From CAVYXZ01 sp963772595 (GTDB lineage Bacteria > Chloroflexota > Anaerolineae > Aggregatilineales > Phototrophicaceae): a stretch of DNA of 64,000 nucleotides. Below the pieces are notes generated by a model. It was not told where the DNA came from and did no database searches. It was given only the letters and a program-made list of their open reading frames with translations. Shown here in pieces: positions 28,313-39,300 of this stretch (positions within the stretch are counted from its first letter, which is position 1; every line of letters begins with the position of its first letter). Location of the stretch: assembly GCA_963772595.1 (NCBI GenBank), contig CAVYXZ010000011.1, positions 129,285 through 193,284 on the forward strand. Direction: 5' to 3'. The translations under genes were made by a program, and so were the position numbers.

Positions 28313-28702
28313 TCAGATTTCGACCGGGTAATCGAGTTCGAGTTCGTCGGCGGGCTTGCCGCGCACGCCCCAGTTATGGCGCGGGGTCTCGATGATAATG
28401 ATTTCCAGATCCTGCGGGGGAATACCAACCTGCTCCTCAAGGTGAGCGAAAAGCAGTTGAATCAGCATCTTTTTGGTCTCGATGCTGCGGCCCTCGAACA
28501 TCAGGATTTCAATGATCGTGTAGCGGGTCGAGCGATCCGGCGGGTAGATAAAATCTTCCGGGTCCAGGGCGATGAAGCGCTGGTAGCGTTTCTCACCGGG
28601 GAATTTGAGGACCACCACCATACAGTTATGGATGGCGTCCGAAAGTTCGGCCTTGACCGCGTCGAGGTGCGATCTCAGGCCGTAAATTTTGACCTGGGCC
28701 AT
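28313..28702 (-). CDS. tautomerase-superfamily protein lacking Pro-1
   Basis: A 129-residue protein with the overall pattern of the Tautomerase_2 branch: LSDAIHNCMVVVLKFPGEKRYQRFIALDPEDFIYPPD, then IIEILMFEGRSIETKKMLIQLLFAHLEEQVGI and IETPRHNWGVRG. In the superfamily, residue 1 after Met removal is a Pro that acts as the general base. Here the second codon is Ala (MAQVKIYG), so standard tautomerase chemistry should be impossible if this start is right. The ATG at 28702 follows AAGGGATATG and no closer start with Pro exists. It is a single gene downstream of the PucC-like gene. Confidence 0.7.
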   Translation of the reverse strand: MAQVKIYGLRSHLDAVKAELSDAIHNCMVVVLKFPGEKRYQRFIALDPEDFIYPPDRSTRYTIIEILMFEGRSIETKKMLIQLLFAHLEEQVGIPPQDLEIIIIETPRHNWGVRGKPADELELDYPVEI

Positions 28703-28790
28703 AGCATATCCCTTTCAGTGTCTGGCTAGACGCAAAATCTAACACACATGCGCGGCGATAGCTAGGCGAAGGGTTCAGCCCAGGGTTCCG

Positions 28791-30146
28791 TTAATCCAGG
28801 CTTCCGGCCAGCAGGGTCGCGGTGTCCGCGGCTTCCTCCGATGTGCGCAGCTTGATCTGCCGCAGTGTATAGTAAGCCACCAGCATCCCGACGCATTCCA
28901 GGACGAAAATGCTGCCGTAGGCGATCTGCGCGCTGCCGCTGAGGTTCAGCATGAGGTCGCGGATGATGCCGCCGCTGGAGACGCCAAAGCCGCGCCCGAA
29001 GGTGACGACCAACGACCAGAAACCGAGGAAAGTCCCCGCGCTGGCCGCCGGACTCATGTCCATCATCAGGCCCAGCGTGCCGATGTTCCACAGGCCGAGG
29101 CCCAATCCCAGCAGCAGCAGGCCCGGCGTGACCAGCCAGCGAAGCTCCGCCAGCGCCGAAAGGCCAAAGACGGCAAAGGTGGCGATCAGCGCGGCGACGC
29201 CGATCAGCGACATGAGCGTATTGTTCAGCGCCTTATAACGGCGCGACAGCCAGATAAACAGCAGCGAACCGAGGATCGCCATCGTGCCCCAGTAACCGGC
29301 GAAGCGGGTGGTCACGCGGGCATCCATGCCGAAGACCTCCCCGGCGAAGGGTTCCAGGATGGCATCCTGAGCGAAGGCAAAGAACATCGACAAGGCCAGA
29401 TAGAACAGGAAGAAGCGAGTCGGGCGTTCCTGCCAGACGAGGCGCAGATCCTGCCACATCGAGCGGTGGAACTCGCCCGCCTCATCTGCCGCAGCAGGAG
29501 CCTCACCGCGCCGCTCTTCGCCCAGCACCGAGAAGAACCACAGGCTGCCCAGCATCAGCGCCGTCACGACAAAGAGCGTCTGCAAGGTCTCCGGCGTGTA
29601 ACCCAACCCCGCGCCCTCAGTGGAGCGCAGCATCAGGCCGAAGAAGATGCCGCCGATGGTGAAGCCGAGCAGCAGGAAGGTCCACACCAGGCCGACAGCA
29701 CGGCCCCGCTGATGCTCCGGCGCACGGTCGTAGATGAGGGCCAGGAAGGTGCTGCCGGAAAGCGCCGTGCCCAGGCTGAACAGCAGCAGCGCCAGCGTGA
29801 TCGCCAGCCACAAACCGGGATCGGCCCCGCCTTGCTGCGCAATCGCCGCCGTCGAGATCCCCATCGCCAGGATGCTGAGCACCATCATCGCCCGGCCCAG
29901 CCAGATCCAGAACAACCGCCGGTAGCCGCCGACGCTGTGACGGTCCGACATGCGCCCGGCCCAGACGCCCAACGGTGCCAGGAAATAGCGCAAGCTCAGC
30001 AGCAGGCTGATCGGCGTCGCGCTGAAGCCCAGGTCGGTAATCATGATGCGGTTCCAGGTGCCGGTCGCCAGGACATCGGCCATGCCGGACCCTAGATGAA
30101 ACAAGCCAAGCTTGGCCGTACGCCCAAGACTGAGATTTTTATCCAT
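28791..30146 (-). CDS. PucC/BCD-type major facilitator transporter
   Basis: A 451-residue, 12-helix protein of the major facilitator superfamily. The opening KLGLFHLGSGMADVLATGTWNRIMI, followed by LGFSATPISLLLSLRYFLAPLGVWAGRMSDR, is the pattern of the PucC/BCD family, bacteriochlorophyll-delivery proteins linked to light-harvesting complex assembly. SGSTFLALIYDRAPEHQRGRAVGLVW and the GTFLGFWSLVVTFGRGFGV half also fit. No bch, puf or pigment gene is in this window, so a link to phototrophy is suggestive only; relatives occur in non-phototrophs. The start at 30146 follows CCGGAG and a clear promoter. Confidence 0.8.
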   Translation of the reverse strand: MDKNLSLGRTAKLGLFHLGSGMADVLATGTWNRIMITDLGFSATPISLLLSLRYFLAPLGVWAGRMSDRHSVGGYRRLFWIWLGRAMMVLSILAMGISTAAIAQQGGADPGLWLAITLALLLFSLGTALSGSTFLALIYDRAPEHQRGRAVGLVWTFLLLGFTIGGIFFGLMLRSTEGAGLGYTPETLQTLFVVTALMLGSLWFFSVLGEERRGEAPAAADEAGEFHRSMWQDLRLVWQERPTRFFLFYLALSMFFAFAQDAILEPFAGEVFGMDARVTTRFAGYWGTMAILGSLLFIWLSRRYKALNNTLMSLIGVAALIATFAVFGLSALAELRWLVTPGLLLLGLGLGLWNIGTLGLMMDMSPAASAGTFLGFWSLVVTFGRGFGVSSGGIIRDLMLNLSGSAQIAYGSIFVLECVGMLVAYYTLRQIKLRTSEEAADTATLLAGSLD

Positions 30147-30180
30147 GTTTCTCCGGTTTTCGCAGAATTCTGACTCAGAA

Positions 30181-30209
30181 ATTATAGGTTTTTGAAGCAG
30201 GCTGGTCAA
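30181..30209 (-). promoter_or_regulatory. sigma70-type promoter of the PucC-like gene
   Basis: On the minus strand TTGACC (30209-30204) and TATAAT (30186-30181) are separated by exactly 17 bases. The predicted start of transcription is about 28-30 bases upstream of the ATG at 30146. Confidence 0.72.
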
Positions 30210-30270
30210 TAGGCGCTCATATAATCCTCGTCTATGGTAAAATGTGGGTATGTCTGATATGGGAGTTGGT

Positions 30271-30726
30271 ATGGAATCACTTTATTCGAAAATCGTCGTC
30301 CCATTGGATGGTTCTGGCTGGGCCAAGCGGGCCGTGCCGCACGCTGCCGAAATCGCCCGGAACAACCACGCCGAACTGATCCTGCTGCACGTCTTCAGAC
30401 CACCTGCCTCGGAGTATACGGACCAGCTATCCCTGGCCGGTCAGGATGACCAGATTCAGCGGATGCGCGAGCAGATGAAGCAGTACCTGATCGGGATGCG
30501 CACCGAGCTGCGCAGTGAGGATCTGAACGTGCGCAGCCACATGATTGAGGGCGCGGACGTCGCGCACTTGATTTGCAATTACGTCAATAATGAGGACGTG
30601 GACCTGGTGGTCATGAGCACACATGGCCGCACAGGTCTGGCAGAATTTCTGTTAGGTAGCGTGGCGAACAAGGTGATTCAGGGTGTGAAAGTTCCGGTGA
30701 TGCTGATCCGCCCTAAGGATAAGTAA
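30271..30726 (+). CDS. universal stress protein, ATP-binding type
   Basis: A single UspA domain of 151 residues. SKIVVPLDGSGWAKRAVPHAAEIA is the opening strand and helix, and VVMSTHGRTGLAEFLLGSVANKVIQGVKVPVMLI holds the G-x2-G-x9-G-S ATP-binding signature. Such proteins bind ATP and increase under stress. GGGAGTTGGT lies just before 30271; in-frame ATGs at 30244 and 30250 are alternative starts. It is divergent from the PucC-like gene and converges on the DUF402 gene. Confidence 0.9.
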   Translation: MESLYSKIVVPLDGSGWAKRAVPHAAEIARNNHAELILLHVFRPPASEYTDQLSLAGQDDQIQRMREQMKQYLIGMRTELRSEDLNVRSHMIEGADVAHLICNYVNNEDVDLVVMSTHGRTGLAEFLLGSVANKVIQGVKVPVMLIRPKDK

Positions 30727-30730
30727 GGTC

Positions 30731-31201
30731 TTACGCCGGAGCAATCTCGTCAAAGGGGGCCAGCCGCTGGCCGACCATCTGTCGCAGCGTTTCGACCGCC
30801 CGCCACGCGGTTTTCTGTTCGTCAGGCGGCAGCTTGAGCGCGGCGAATTCGTCTTCGTCCAGTAAATGAATCGCGCCGTCGGGCGTTACGAAAAGATCCA
30901 GCGCCAGATCGTCAGCGCGGACACTGTGCGCTTCAATCACAGCCGGGCGCGTGATGTTGCAGTACCAGCCTTTGAGCTGCTGCGTATCCGCGATGCGGAA
31001 GACATTGTACCAGCGGTCGGCGTAGAACCACTCGGTGAACAGGTCCCCTGGCACGAAGTGGACAAAACCCCAATCGGACTCTCGGCCATTAAAGCGCGCC
31101 TGCAAACAGACCCAGTCCGCTCCCCGGTCGAGCACGACCCCCTCATACTGCCAGACGACCTGGCCCCGGTGATCGCATTTGTAGACGGTGATCGCGTCCA
31201 T
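30731..31201 (-). CDS. DUF402-family nucleoside phosphatase-like protein
   Basis: A 156-residue DUF402 protein. The family (related to FomD and to the nucleoside di/triphosphate phosphatase SA1684) binds a divalent metal through a DxD-type cluster. Here LALDLFVTPDGAIHLLDEDEF supplies those Asp residues, with WYNVFRI and GWYCNITRPA as the preceding conserved strands. Its ATG shares one base with the stop of the thiamine diphosphokinase frame (TGATG), so it is coupled to that gene at the end of the long minus-strand block. Phosphatase activity is inferred from the family only. Confidence 0.78.
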   Translation of the reverse strand: MDAITVYKCDHRGQVVWQYEGVVLDRGADWVCLQARFNGRESDWGFVHFVPGDLFTEWFYADRWYNVFRIADTQQLKGWYCNITRPAVIEAHSVRADDLALDLFVTPDGAIHLLDEDEFAALKLPPDEQKTAWRAVETLRQMVGQRLAPFDEIAPA

Positions 31202-31852
31202 CAGGCATGGCCCATCGTCCGAACGACCAGCAGCATCCCGCTCTGAAAGCTCACACTGACTTCATCGGCCAACATGACGTTGCTGATGCCACGCGCCGGG
31301 CCGAACAGGAGCCGGTCACTTTTGAGCGGATAATACAGACCATCCGTATTGATATTCTGGACCACGCCCCAGATGGGAATGAGCGAGACGGTATCGCCCT
31401 CATGACCCGTGATACGGTGCTACCCGCGTAGAGCAGCCAGGCTTCCTGCGTACCGCTGACGAGCCGGGTATCGCCGCCGCGCAGCGCAGGCAGCGCCAGC
31501 AGGAAGATGTTCGCCAGGGTCTGATCCAAGCGCCCACCCATCGCGCCAAAGACGCGAATCTGATGTCGCCCCCTGCTCGACAGCCCACAGCAGCGCCAGT
31601 TCCAGATCAGTCTGGTTCTTCTCGACGGGATAGGTCAGGATCTGCGGCCCCGGCGCGGCGGCGTTCTTCCAGGGCCTCCGGCTGGCCGAATCCATGTCGC
31701 CGATGACGACCTGCACCTCCACACCGAAATCCGGGCCACGTGAAGGCCGCCATCCGCCGCGATCAACAGCGGAGCCTCCGACTCGAGCCAGTACCTCGCC
31801 GGGCCAGGGGGCCGTCATCGCTGCTGCCATTGGCAAAGATCAGCGCATGCAT
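31201..31852 (-). pseudogene. thiamine diphosphokinase, many frameshifts
   Basis: Thiamine diphosphokinase makes the cofactor thiamine diphosphate from thiamine and ATP. Family segments appear in order but in alternating frames: MHALIFANG at the ATG 31852, PLLIAADGGLHVAR, VEVQVVIGDMDSAS, QILTYPVEKNQTDLELALLWAVEQGAT, GAMGGRLDQTLANIFLLALPAL, and a beta-domain end LLFGPARGISNVMLADEVSVSF. At least five single-base breaks are needed to read it through. The catalytic motifs DADGG-like, GDMDS and GGRLDQT are all preserved, so either the gene is freshly lost or this stretch was read badly. The flanking genes on both sides keep normal spacing, which favours sequence error. Confidence 0.78.
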
Positions 31853-31877
31853 CGTTCGATAAATCCGTTCAGGTGAA

Positions 31878-32925
31878 TTAATGCGAGCGCCGCTTCCAGA
31901 TTTCCTTGATTTCCAGCTTGCTTACGTCGGGGGCTTCCAGGAAATCGGAGAGCAGGCGAAAGAAGCGATCATGCTCCAGCATGGGGAAATGCCGGATGCC
32001 ATCCAGCAGCACCGGGAAGAGCGAGCCATTTTCTTTGTCGCCGGTCAGATAATGCAGGATTTCGTCGCCGGGCGCTTCGATGACTTCGTCGTTCTTGCCA
32101 TGCACGATCACCGTGGACACCGGCAGCAAACGCAGCGTATCCAGAATCTGGCCCGCATCAAAAGCCATCATGCTGGAAGGAATCGCGCGTGCATCGGTCT
32201 TGGGAATATCGACCTGGAGCTTTTTGTATTCCGGCTCGGTCGTCTTAAAGCACAGGTCCAGCATTTTCTGCGGTGTGAGCTTCTTTTCTTCGACCAGACG
32301 CTTAAATAAGAGATTATTGATCTCTTTGGAGGGCGTGGGCTTGCTGACCAGGGTTTCGCTGTCCGGGCGCGTGACTTTGGCCGGGTCCGGCGAGGGCGCG
32401 TGACTGCGACGAGCTTGCAGCAGCGCGGTCCGCATAGCGGTGTTGGTGCTCATGGCGGTCGCTTCCAGAGCGCTGTTGGTCGGGCCGGATTTGGGCGCTT
32501 CGGGCCGGGCCGCTTCCAGAGTCTGCGCGGCGGCAGCGCGTTTATCCAGGTCGCCGGGGTCAAAGAGCGGCGCGCTGGCGATCAGCATCCGGGGCACGCG
32601 GTCGGGATGGCGGCGGGCGTATTCGATAGCGATCATCGCGCCCAGGCCATGCCCCACCAGGGCCAGCTTGGGGATGCCCATCTTGTCGATAAAGTCTTCG
32701 ATCAGCTTGATCTGCTGTTCAAGGCTGTACTTGTTGGGGTCTTTGACCGAATCGCCGAAGCCGTAGAGGTCGATGGCGTAGACCTTGTAATTGATCTTCA
32801 ACTGCTGCATGGTCGGGAATCCAGTAGCGCCAGGAGCCAAGCCAACTGTGCAGAAGCATCACAGGCCGACCCCGACCGAGCACTTCGTAATGAATCAGAT
32901 CCTCGCCAATCGTAACAACACTCAT
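31878..32925 (-). CDS. alpha/beta-hydrolase fold protein without nucleophile Ser, one frameshift
   Basis: About 349 residues after joining frames near 32815 (LGSWRYWIP to MQQLKINYKVYAIDLYGFGDS). The oxyanion-type opening GRGRPVMLLHSWLGSWRYW and the strand VYAIDLYGFGDS match the hydrolase at 45074-45883. The nucleophile elbow reads VGHGLGAM where GHSLGG or GHSMGG is expected: the catalytic Ser is Gly (GGC codon, one base from AGC). The late Asp (VIVHGKNDEVIEAPGDE) and His (GIRHFPMLEHDRF) regions remain. A lid of about 90 residues with a Ser/Pro-rich linker is inserted. It probably acts as a binding or regulatory protein, not an esterase. Confidence 0.78.
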
Positions 32926-32938
32926 ACGCCGAACTCGC

Positions 32939-33322
32939 TCATGCCGCGCCGATTTGCTGCAAGATTTCCGCGATGCGCCGCGTGAGTTCTTCGGGCGCGA
33001 AGGGCTTCAGAATATAGGCCACTGCCCCCGCTTCGATACCCGTCTGAACTTCCTCGTCCTGGCCTTTGGCCGAGAGAAACACTACCGGAATATCCTTGAG
33101 TTCGGGCACGTCCTTCATCTTACGGCAGGCTTCGTAGCCGGTCATCTTGGGCATACGAACATCCATCATAATCAGGTCGGGCTTCTCGTCCATCGCCACC
33201 GCCTTGTCATAGGCTTCCTGCCCATTGGCGGCCTGCGTGACCGTGTGCCCCGCATAGACCAGGGTAAAGTTAATCAGTTCGCGGATGTCCCGCTCATCTT
33301 CCGCAACAAGAATATGTGCCAT
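32939..33322 (-). CDS. stand-alone CheY-like response regulator
   Basis: A 127-residue receiver domain with no output domain. EDERD gives the acidic pocket, LIMMDVRMPKMTG the phospho-acceptor Asp, VVFLSAKG the switch Ser and YILKPFAPEEL the Lys. It lies 15 bases after the giant histidine kinase and 13 before the hydrolase-fold protein, so it is probably the kinase's direct phosphate acceptor, acting by protein contact. The ATG at 33322 follows AAAGGATTAC. Confidence 0.9.
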   Translation of the reverse strand: MAHILVAEDERDIRELINFTLVYAGHTVTQAANGQEAYDKAVAMDEKPDLIMMDVRMPKMTGYEACRKMKDVPELKDIPVVFLSAKGQDEEVQTGIEAGAVAYILKPFAPEELTRRIAEILQQIGAA

Positions 33323-33337
33323 CGTAATCCTTTGCTC

Positions 33338-36300
33338 TTATTCCCCTTGCTGCTGAATGGGCAGCGTCACGAAGAAGGTGGTGCCGACGCCACTCTCCGA
33401 TTCGAACCAGATTTCGCCTTTATGCATCTCCACCAGCGCCTTGACAATCGGCAGCCCCAGGCCCGTGCCGGGCACATCCATCACCAGGGCGTGTTCTTCG
33501 TAGCGCCCGAAGCGCTCCCAGACGCGGTCTTTGAAATCATCAGGGATGCCGATCCCCGTATCGCGGACCGATACCTGAACCATATTGTCATCTTGCTGTT
33601 GTGCTGTGACCTCTATAGTACCACCAGCATAGGTATAATTGAAAGCATTGTCCACAAGGTTGGTGAACACCTGCGTGAGCTTGTTGGTGTCGCCCATGAT
33701 CGTGCGGCAGATCCGGCGCGATATTGACAAGATCACGTCCATCTCTTTGTTCTCGTGTTCAGCGCGTCCCTGCACGGTCGAGGTCACGTTTCCAGCACTC
33801 TGTCAGGTCTCACATCGCCGAGATTCAACTGTTCCTTGCCGGAGTCGTAGAACCGAGATATTGAGCAGATCATCCACCAGGATGCCCAGGCGCTCGGCAT
33901 TGCCTTTGATCTTGGCGACGAAGTCTTTTTGCTGATCGGCTCAACGGCCCAACGGCCCCCAGCGCCAGCAGGTCGGCATAGCCCTTGATGCTGGTCATCG
34001 GCGTGCGCAGTTCGTGCGAGACGTTGGAGATGAACTCGCTCTTGAGGCGGTCGGCTTCGAATTCTTTGGTGACATCACGCAAGACGAACACGGTGCCCAG
34101 GAACTGGTCTTCGTTGCGCACAGGCGAGAGCCGCACATTGACCACCCGCTGGCCGATCTCCACCTGTTCGGAGAGGAAACCTTCAAGGGGGTCATGTTCC
34201 GTCGTATTTCGACCAGTCGTCAATCGCGCTGGTCCAGGCCGGTTTCTGCAAAGAGGCGATGCGCGACCAGGGCTGGCCCACGACCATCTCTTCCGAGAGG
34301 CCCAGGATACGTTCAGCGGCACTGTTGAAGCGCACCACTTCGTTGTTGACATCCGAGAGCATCACACCATCGGCGATACCTTCCAGAATCGAGTTGCTGC
34401 GCGAGGCTTCCTGCTGTTCGGCCAGCACCAGCACGCCGAGCCGCTCCGCCTGATCGCGGATCAGGTAGTAGAGATCGGAGTTGTTGATGGCGGCGGCGAC
34501 CTGATTGGCGGCAGCCAGTGCCAGACGCACATGCGCCTCGCCGAAGGCATCCAATTCGGTCGAGAGCAGGATCATCACGCCCAGAATATCGTCGTTGATC
34601 TCCAGCAGTACAGCCAGCGCGCCCTGATAGGCTTCGTTCTGCGGGTCCCAATGCGAGTCGAGATGCAGATCCGGCACCAGGACGGTCCGTTCACCACCCT
34701 CGGCTTCGATCAGCGACTGCGCCAGCGAGGCCGCCGGATGCACGAAGCTCTTGCGCACGTCTTCGCTGTCCCATTCCGGCGAGAGCGCGGCACGAACATG
34801 CAGCAGGTCGGTCGTGGGGTCAATCTGCATAATGACGCCGTCCTGGGCGTTGACGGCCCGCGCCACCATTTGCAGCGCGCTCTTGAGCACCCGTTCCAGA
34901 TCCAGCGTTCGCGCCAGTTCCGCCGTGATGCGGTACAGCGTGTCGATGCGGTCGCGTTCGTTCGAGAGTTCGTCGGTGCGCTCGGCGACCAGCCCTTCCA
35001 GGTTACGGTTGAGCGAACTGAGTTCCTCATTGACCGAACGCAGCTTATTGAACAGGACGGCGTTCTGGATGGCGGTACCAAGCTGCGAAGCAATCGTGGA
35101 CAAAATACCCTGGCTGTTGACGCCGAAAGCACGGGTACGGCGGCTGTCGCGCACGGCCAGCACGCCGATGACTTCGTCGCCCGAAATCAGCGGCACGCCC
35201 AGGTAGCTCTTGACGTCGCCCTCTGCGTTGCTGATGCCCAGGCTGCGCCGCAGTTCGTCCGGCCCGAAATAATCGCTGCCCATACTGAGCGGACGGCGGT
35301 TGCGGATGACGAAGGAGACCTCGTCGTCGTTCAACTGGCGCGGCGGCATGTCGCGCTGTTCGCCATTGCGGACGTTGAGCGGGAAGCTGATCTGCTGCGA
35401 TTCGCTATCGTAGAGGGCCAGATACATCTCGTCCACGTCCAGCACTTGCGGTACCTGATCGCGGACCACTTCAATCATGCGGTCGATGCTGACGGTGGCG
35501 GAGATCGCCTGGCTGAGGTCGTTAATAATGTAGAGTTCTTCGACGCGGTTGGCCGTTTCAGTCGAGAGCCGCGCGTTTTCAATCGCCGTCGCCGCCTGCG
35601 AGCCGAGGGCCTGCGCCAGCCGAATCTCGCGGTGGGTAAAGGTGCGGTACTCGGCCTGCAATTCCAACTGCACCAGACCGACGGCGCTGTCGCGCACGAC
35701 CAGCGGCACCAGCATCTGGGCGATGTCGCCGAAAGCTTCCAGTTCCTGGCGCTCTTTCTCGGAAATATCGGGGTTGTCGCTGCTGAGGACGACGACCTGC
35801 CGCTCTTCCAGCGCGCGCAGCTTGGAAGGATAATCGGTCAGGTTAAAGCGCGTCCCCGGCGCGGTGATGCGCAGCGGATCGGCTTCGCGGTTGACATCGA
35901 CCTGAACCTCGACGCTGCGGTCCACATCATCCCAGGTCATCAGGGCACAATCGTCCATATCCAGCGCGTGCATCATCAACTCGACCACGCTGCGATAGAC
36001 TTCCATCAGGTCCAGCGTGAGCGAGGTGGCCTGCGCCGCTTCCAGCAGGGTTTCCAGTTCGCGGCTGCGGACCAGCGTCTGTTCGAGCAGGCTGGTGTTC
36101 TGAATGGCGATAGCAGCCTGATTGGCGATGATACGGCCCAGGTCGGTCTGTTCGTGATCAAGTTCCGTGCGCGCATCGTAGCTGAGCAGTTCGAAGGCCC
36201 CGATTACCTGCCCGCCGATTGCCATCGGGATCAACACGTAAGACATCGCCAGCCGGGGAGCCAGCTCGCGCAGCACGTCGGTCAGTTCTTCGTCTTCGTT

Positions 36301-39300
36301 GTTCTTGACGTCTTCGATCACAATCGACTTGACCGTGCGCCGGACGTACTGGTAGGTCGCGCTGCTGTTCAGGTCGATGATCTCGTCAGGCGGTTGGTCG
36401 CCGCGCGGATGCTCGACCACGACGCGGCCCAACTGCAAATCGCGCTCGTACATCAGGCCGAAAGCGTGATCCATGTGCAGCACCTGGGCGATCTCGCGCA
36501 GGGCGATTTCGAGGATGTCCTCGCTGTCCAGCGATTGGCCCAGCGCCACCGAGACGCGGTTGAGCAGGCTGAGGCGCTGCGTGCGGCGTTCCGCCTCGCG
36601 GAAAAGGTCCGCATTTGCCAGTGCCACCGCCACCTGATTGGCAAAGGCGAAGGCCGCCTGTTCTGCCTGAGCGTCATAGGCACTGGATTCCTGTTTGCAC
36701 AGCGCCACCACGCCGATGACGTTACCCTGGCTAACGAGGGGCACGCCCATCCAGCTTTGCGCGCCGCGTTCGCCGGGCAGCGTATCCCAGCCCTGAAGAC
36801 GGCTGATCGAATAGACCTGCTTGGATTCGACCACTTTGCGCAGCCGTTCGTGCGATTTGATGCGCACGCGGGTTTCCAGCGGCATCGTCTCGTCTTCGTA
36901 ATCCTTCGCGCCGCGCAGATAGAGAAACTCGCCATCCCGCAGCCAGAAGGTCAGCGTATCGTACTTGATGACCTGACTCATGGCGCTCAGCGCCAGCGCG
37001 ACCACTTCGCTGTGATCCAGCGAGGCGGTAATGCGGCTGGAGACCTCGGTCAGGGCGGCAAGCTGGCTGGCCCGCGCCTCGACATCCTGTTCCAGCAGGG
37101 CGCGCTCGGTCAGGTCCTCGACCAGCAGCACCACGCCGCGCACATTTTCTGCTGTGCCGAGTGGGTAGAGGTAGAAATTGCAGACCAGCATCTCATCGCG
37201 CGCGGCCAGACTGTGGGTAATATGCTCCTGGAGTTCACCCAGTTCCAGCGTGCGCTGGACGTTCTTGAGCAGCAGATTGCGAATGTCAGGCCGGTACTCA
37301 AAGAGGTCCTGGCCGATGGCGCTGTCATCCCAGGCGTAGCGGTCCTTCATGAAGGCGTTGATCGAGATGATGCGCCCGGAACGATCCAGCACAACAATGC
37401 CCTGCTGGATCGACTGCACAACCGATTCGTTGAACTGCCGCAGGTTGACCGCATGTTGCAGCAGGTGCGTGTTCTGAATGGCGACGGCGGCCAGGTTCGC
37501 CAGCCGCTGGAAGAAGGGTTGAAATTCGGCGAAGCCATAGGCATCGACCAGATCACTGCCCAGGTGCATCGCGCCCAGGTGTTCACCGCCTGCGATCAGC
37601 GGAACGATCAGGGAGGTGTGCTCCCCTGTCGCGTACCAGGCGCTGAGATCATCGCTGCGGCTGACCTCGTCGTCACCCTGGTGGTAGAGATGCGTCTCGC
37701 CGCTGGTGTAGCTGAGTCCCATCGCGGTATTATCCAGCGAGGCCCAGGCTTCATGCTCGATCTCCAGCGACTCATCGATCTGCAAGTTGAGCCGGATAAT
37801 ATCGAAAAACTGCCGCTCGTTATTCAGCAGCGCGACCGTCATACGCATGAAGGGCACCAGACGCTGCGCACCGTGCGCGACCGCTTCCAGAATGGCGCTC
37901 ACATCGAGGCGGCTGGTAATCGCGCCCATGATCTCGTTGAGCAGGGCCTGCTGTTCACCGGTTTGCAGCGAGCGCAGGTAAAGGCGCGTGTTTTCGATGT
38001 TGGTCGAGGCCTGCCGCGCGAAGATTTCCAGCAGTTCAATGGTGAAGCGGTTGGGACGACGCTGATTCTGCGGCCCATCCAGCACCATCAGGCCGACGCG
38101 CGCGCCGCCGGGCGTGTTCAAGGGGACGATCAGTAGATCGCCATTATGCCAGTCTTCGTCATTTTCGGGTGTATAGAGACGCTGGCCTTCAAAGGCGGTG
38201 CTGAGCGCCTCGATATCGACCTGGCCGATGGCCTCCTGGCGCTGTTCAACCGGGAAGAAATAGGATTCGCTCATCCGGTAGTCCGGGTTTTGCAGCGTGT
38301 TGAGGGCCTCCATCGTCAGGACCCGTTTCTTGCTGGAGTCGAAAACCTCCAGCGGCAGCCCGGCCTGCGCCACCTGGCGCATCACGCCGCTCTCGTCATC
38401 CAGCAGCAGCATCAGCACTACGTCGAAGCCCGCACTGGCGGAGACGCTGTAGGCAATCGCTTCCAGCATGGTCGGCGGGTCGGTGTTGCTCTGGAGAATC
38501 TGGCCCAGCTCGAAGATCTGGTTCAACTGCTCGACACGCCGCCGGAGCTGCGCATTGCGGCTGACCTGATCCTGATAGCGCACCGCGTTGCCATAACCGA
38601 GCGTGGCTTTGGCCGCCAGCGTGCGCACAAATTCGACCGCGCGTTCGTCAAAGCTGTGGGGCCGGTAATAGTAGAGATGGATCAGCCCGACCACCTGGTT
38701 TTCATAGAGGAAGGCGACCGCCAAAGCAGCGTGCGCGTTTTCCGGCAGGGCTTCAAGCTCACTGTCGGCGTAATTGTCGATGGCGACGGCGTTGCCCCCG
38801 TGCCGGATCGCCTCGACTTCAATGGGCGTAAGCTCCGGCCAGGCCACCGGCCCGATACGCCGGTCCAGCGCCAGCACCGGATCGCCACTTTCTTCCCAGC
38901 GCCCGGTCGGTTCAAGCAGCGCCACCACACCGACATCGGCATTGACGACCCTCTTGGCCTCCTCGACAATCACGTTGAGGATGTAGTCGAGATCAAGCGT
39001 CAGCGTCAGTTCGTTGCTGACCCGCGAGATGGCGTCCAGTTCCTGCATACGGCGGTTGAGGTTCTGGCCCGCCGACTGGTAGAGCGTGACCCGGTCCAGC
39101 GTCCCGGCTAACTGCACCGCAATCGTCATCATGGTCGAGAGATCGGCTTCATCGTAGGGCCGCGCCTCGCGGTTGGCGACGCCGAGTTCACCCAGGCTGC
39201 GGTCACCGACAATCAGCGGGACGATGAAGATGCGCTCCAGTTGGACCCGCGCCGAGAGCCGACCGTAACAGGCAGCCATCGGCTCGTCTTGCAGTGCGTT

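Noticed and set aside
28791..30146. A photosynthesis gene cluster
   Set aside because: Only one PucC-like gene is present; no pigment or reaction-centre gene is in the window.
33985..38136. A 1,383-codon plus-strand open frame
   Set aside because: It lies antisense to the GAF array of the kinase; composition (repetitive Val/Asp/Arg/His) is what GC-rich antisense gives, and no domain is seen.
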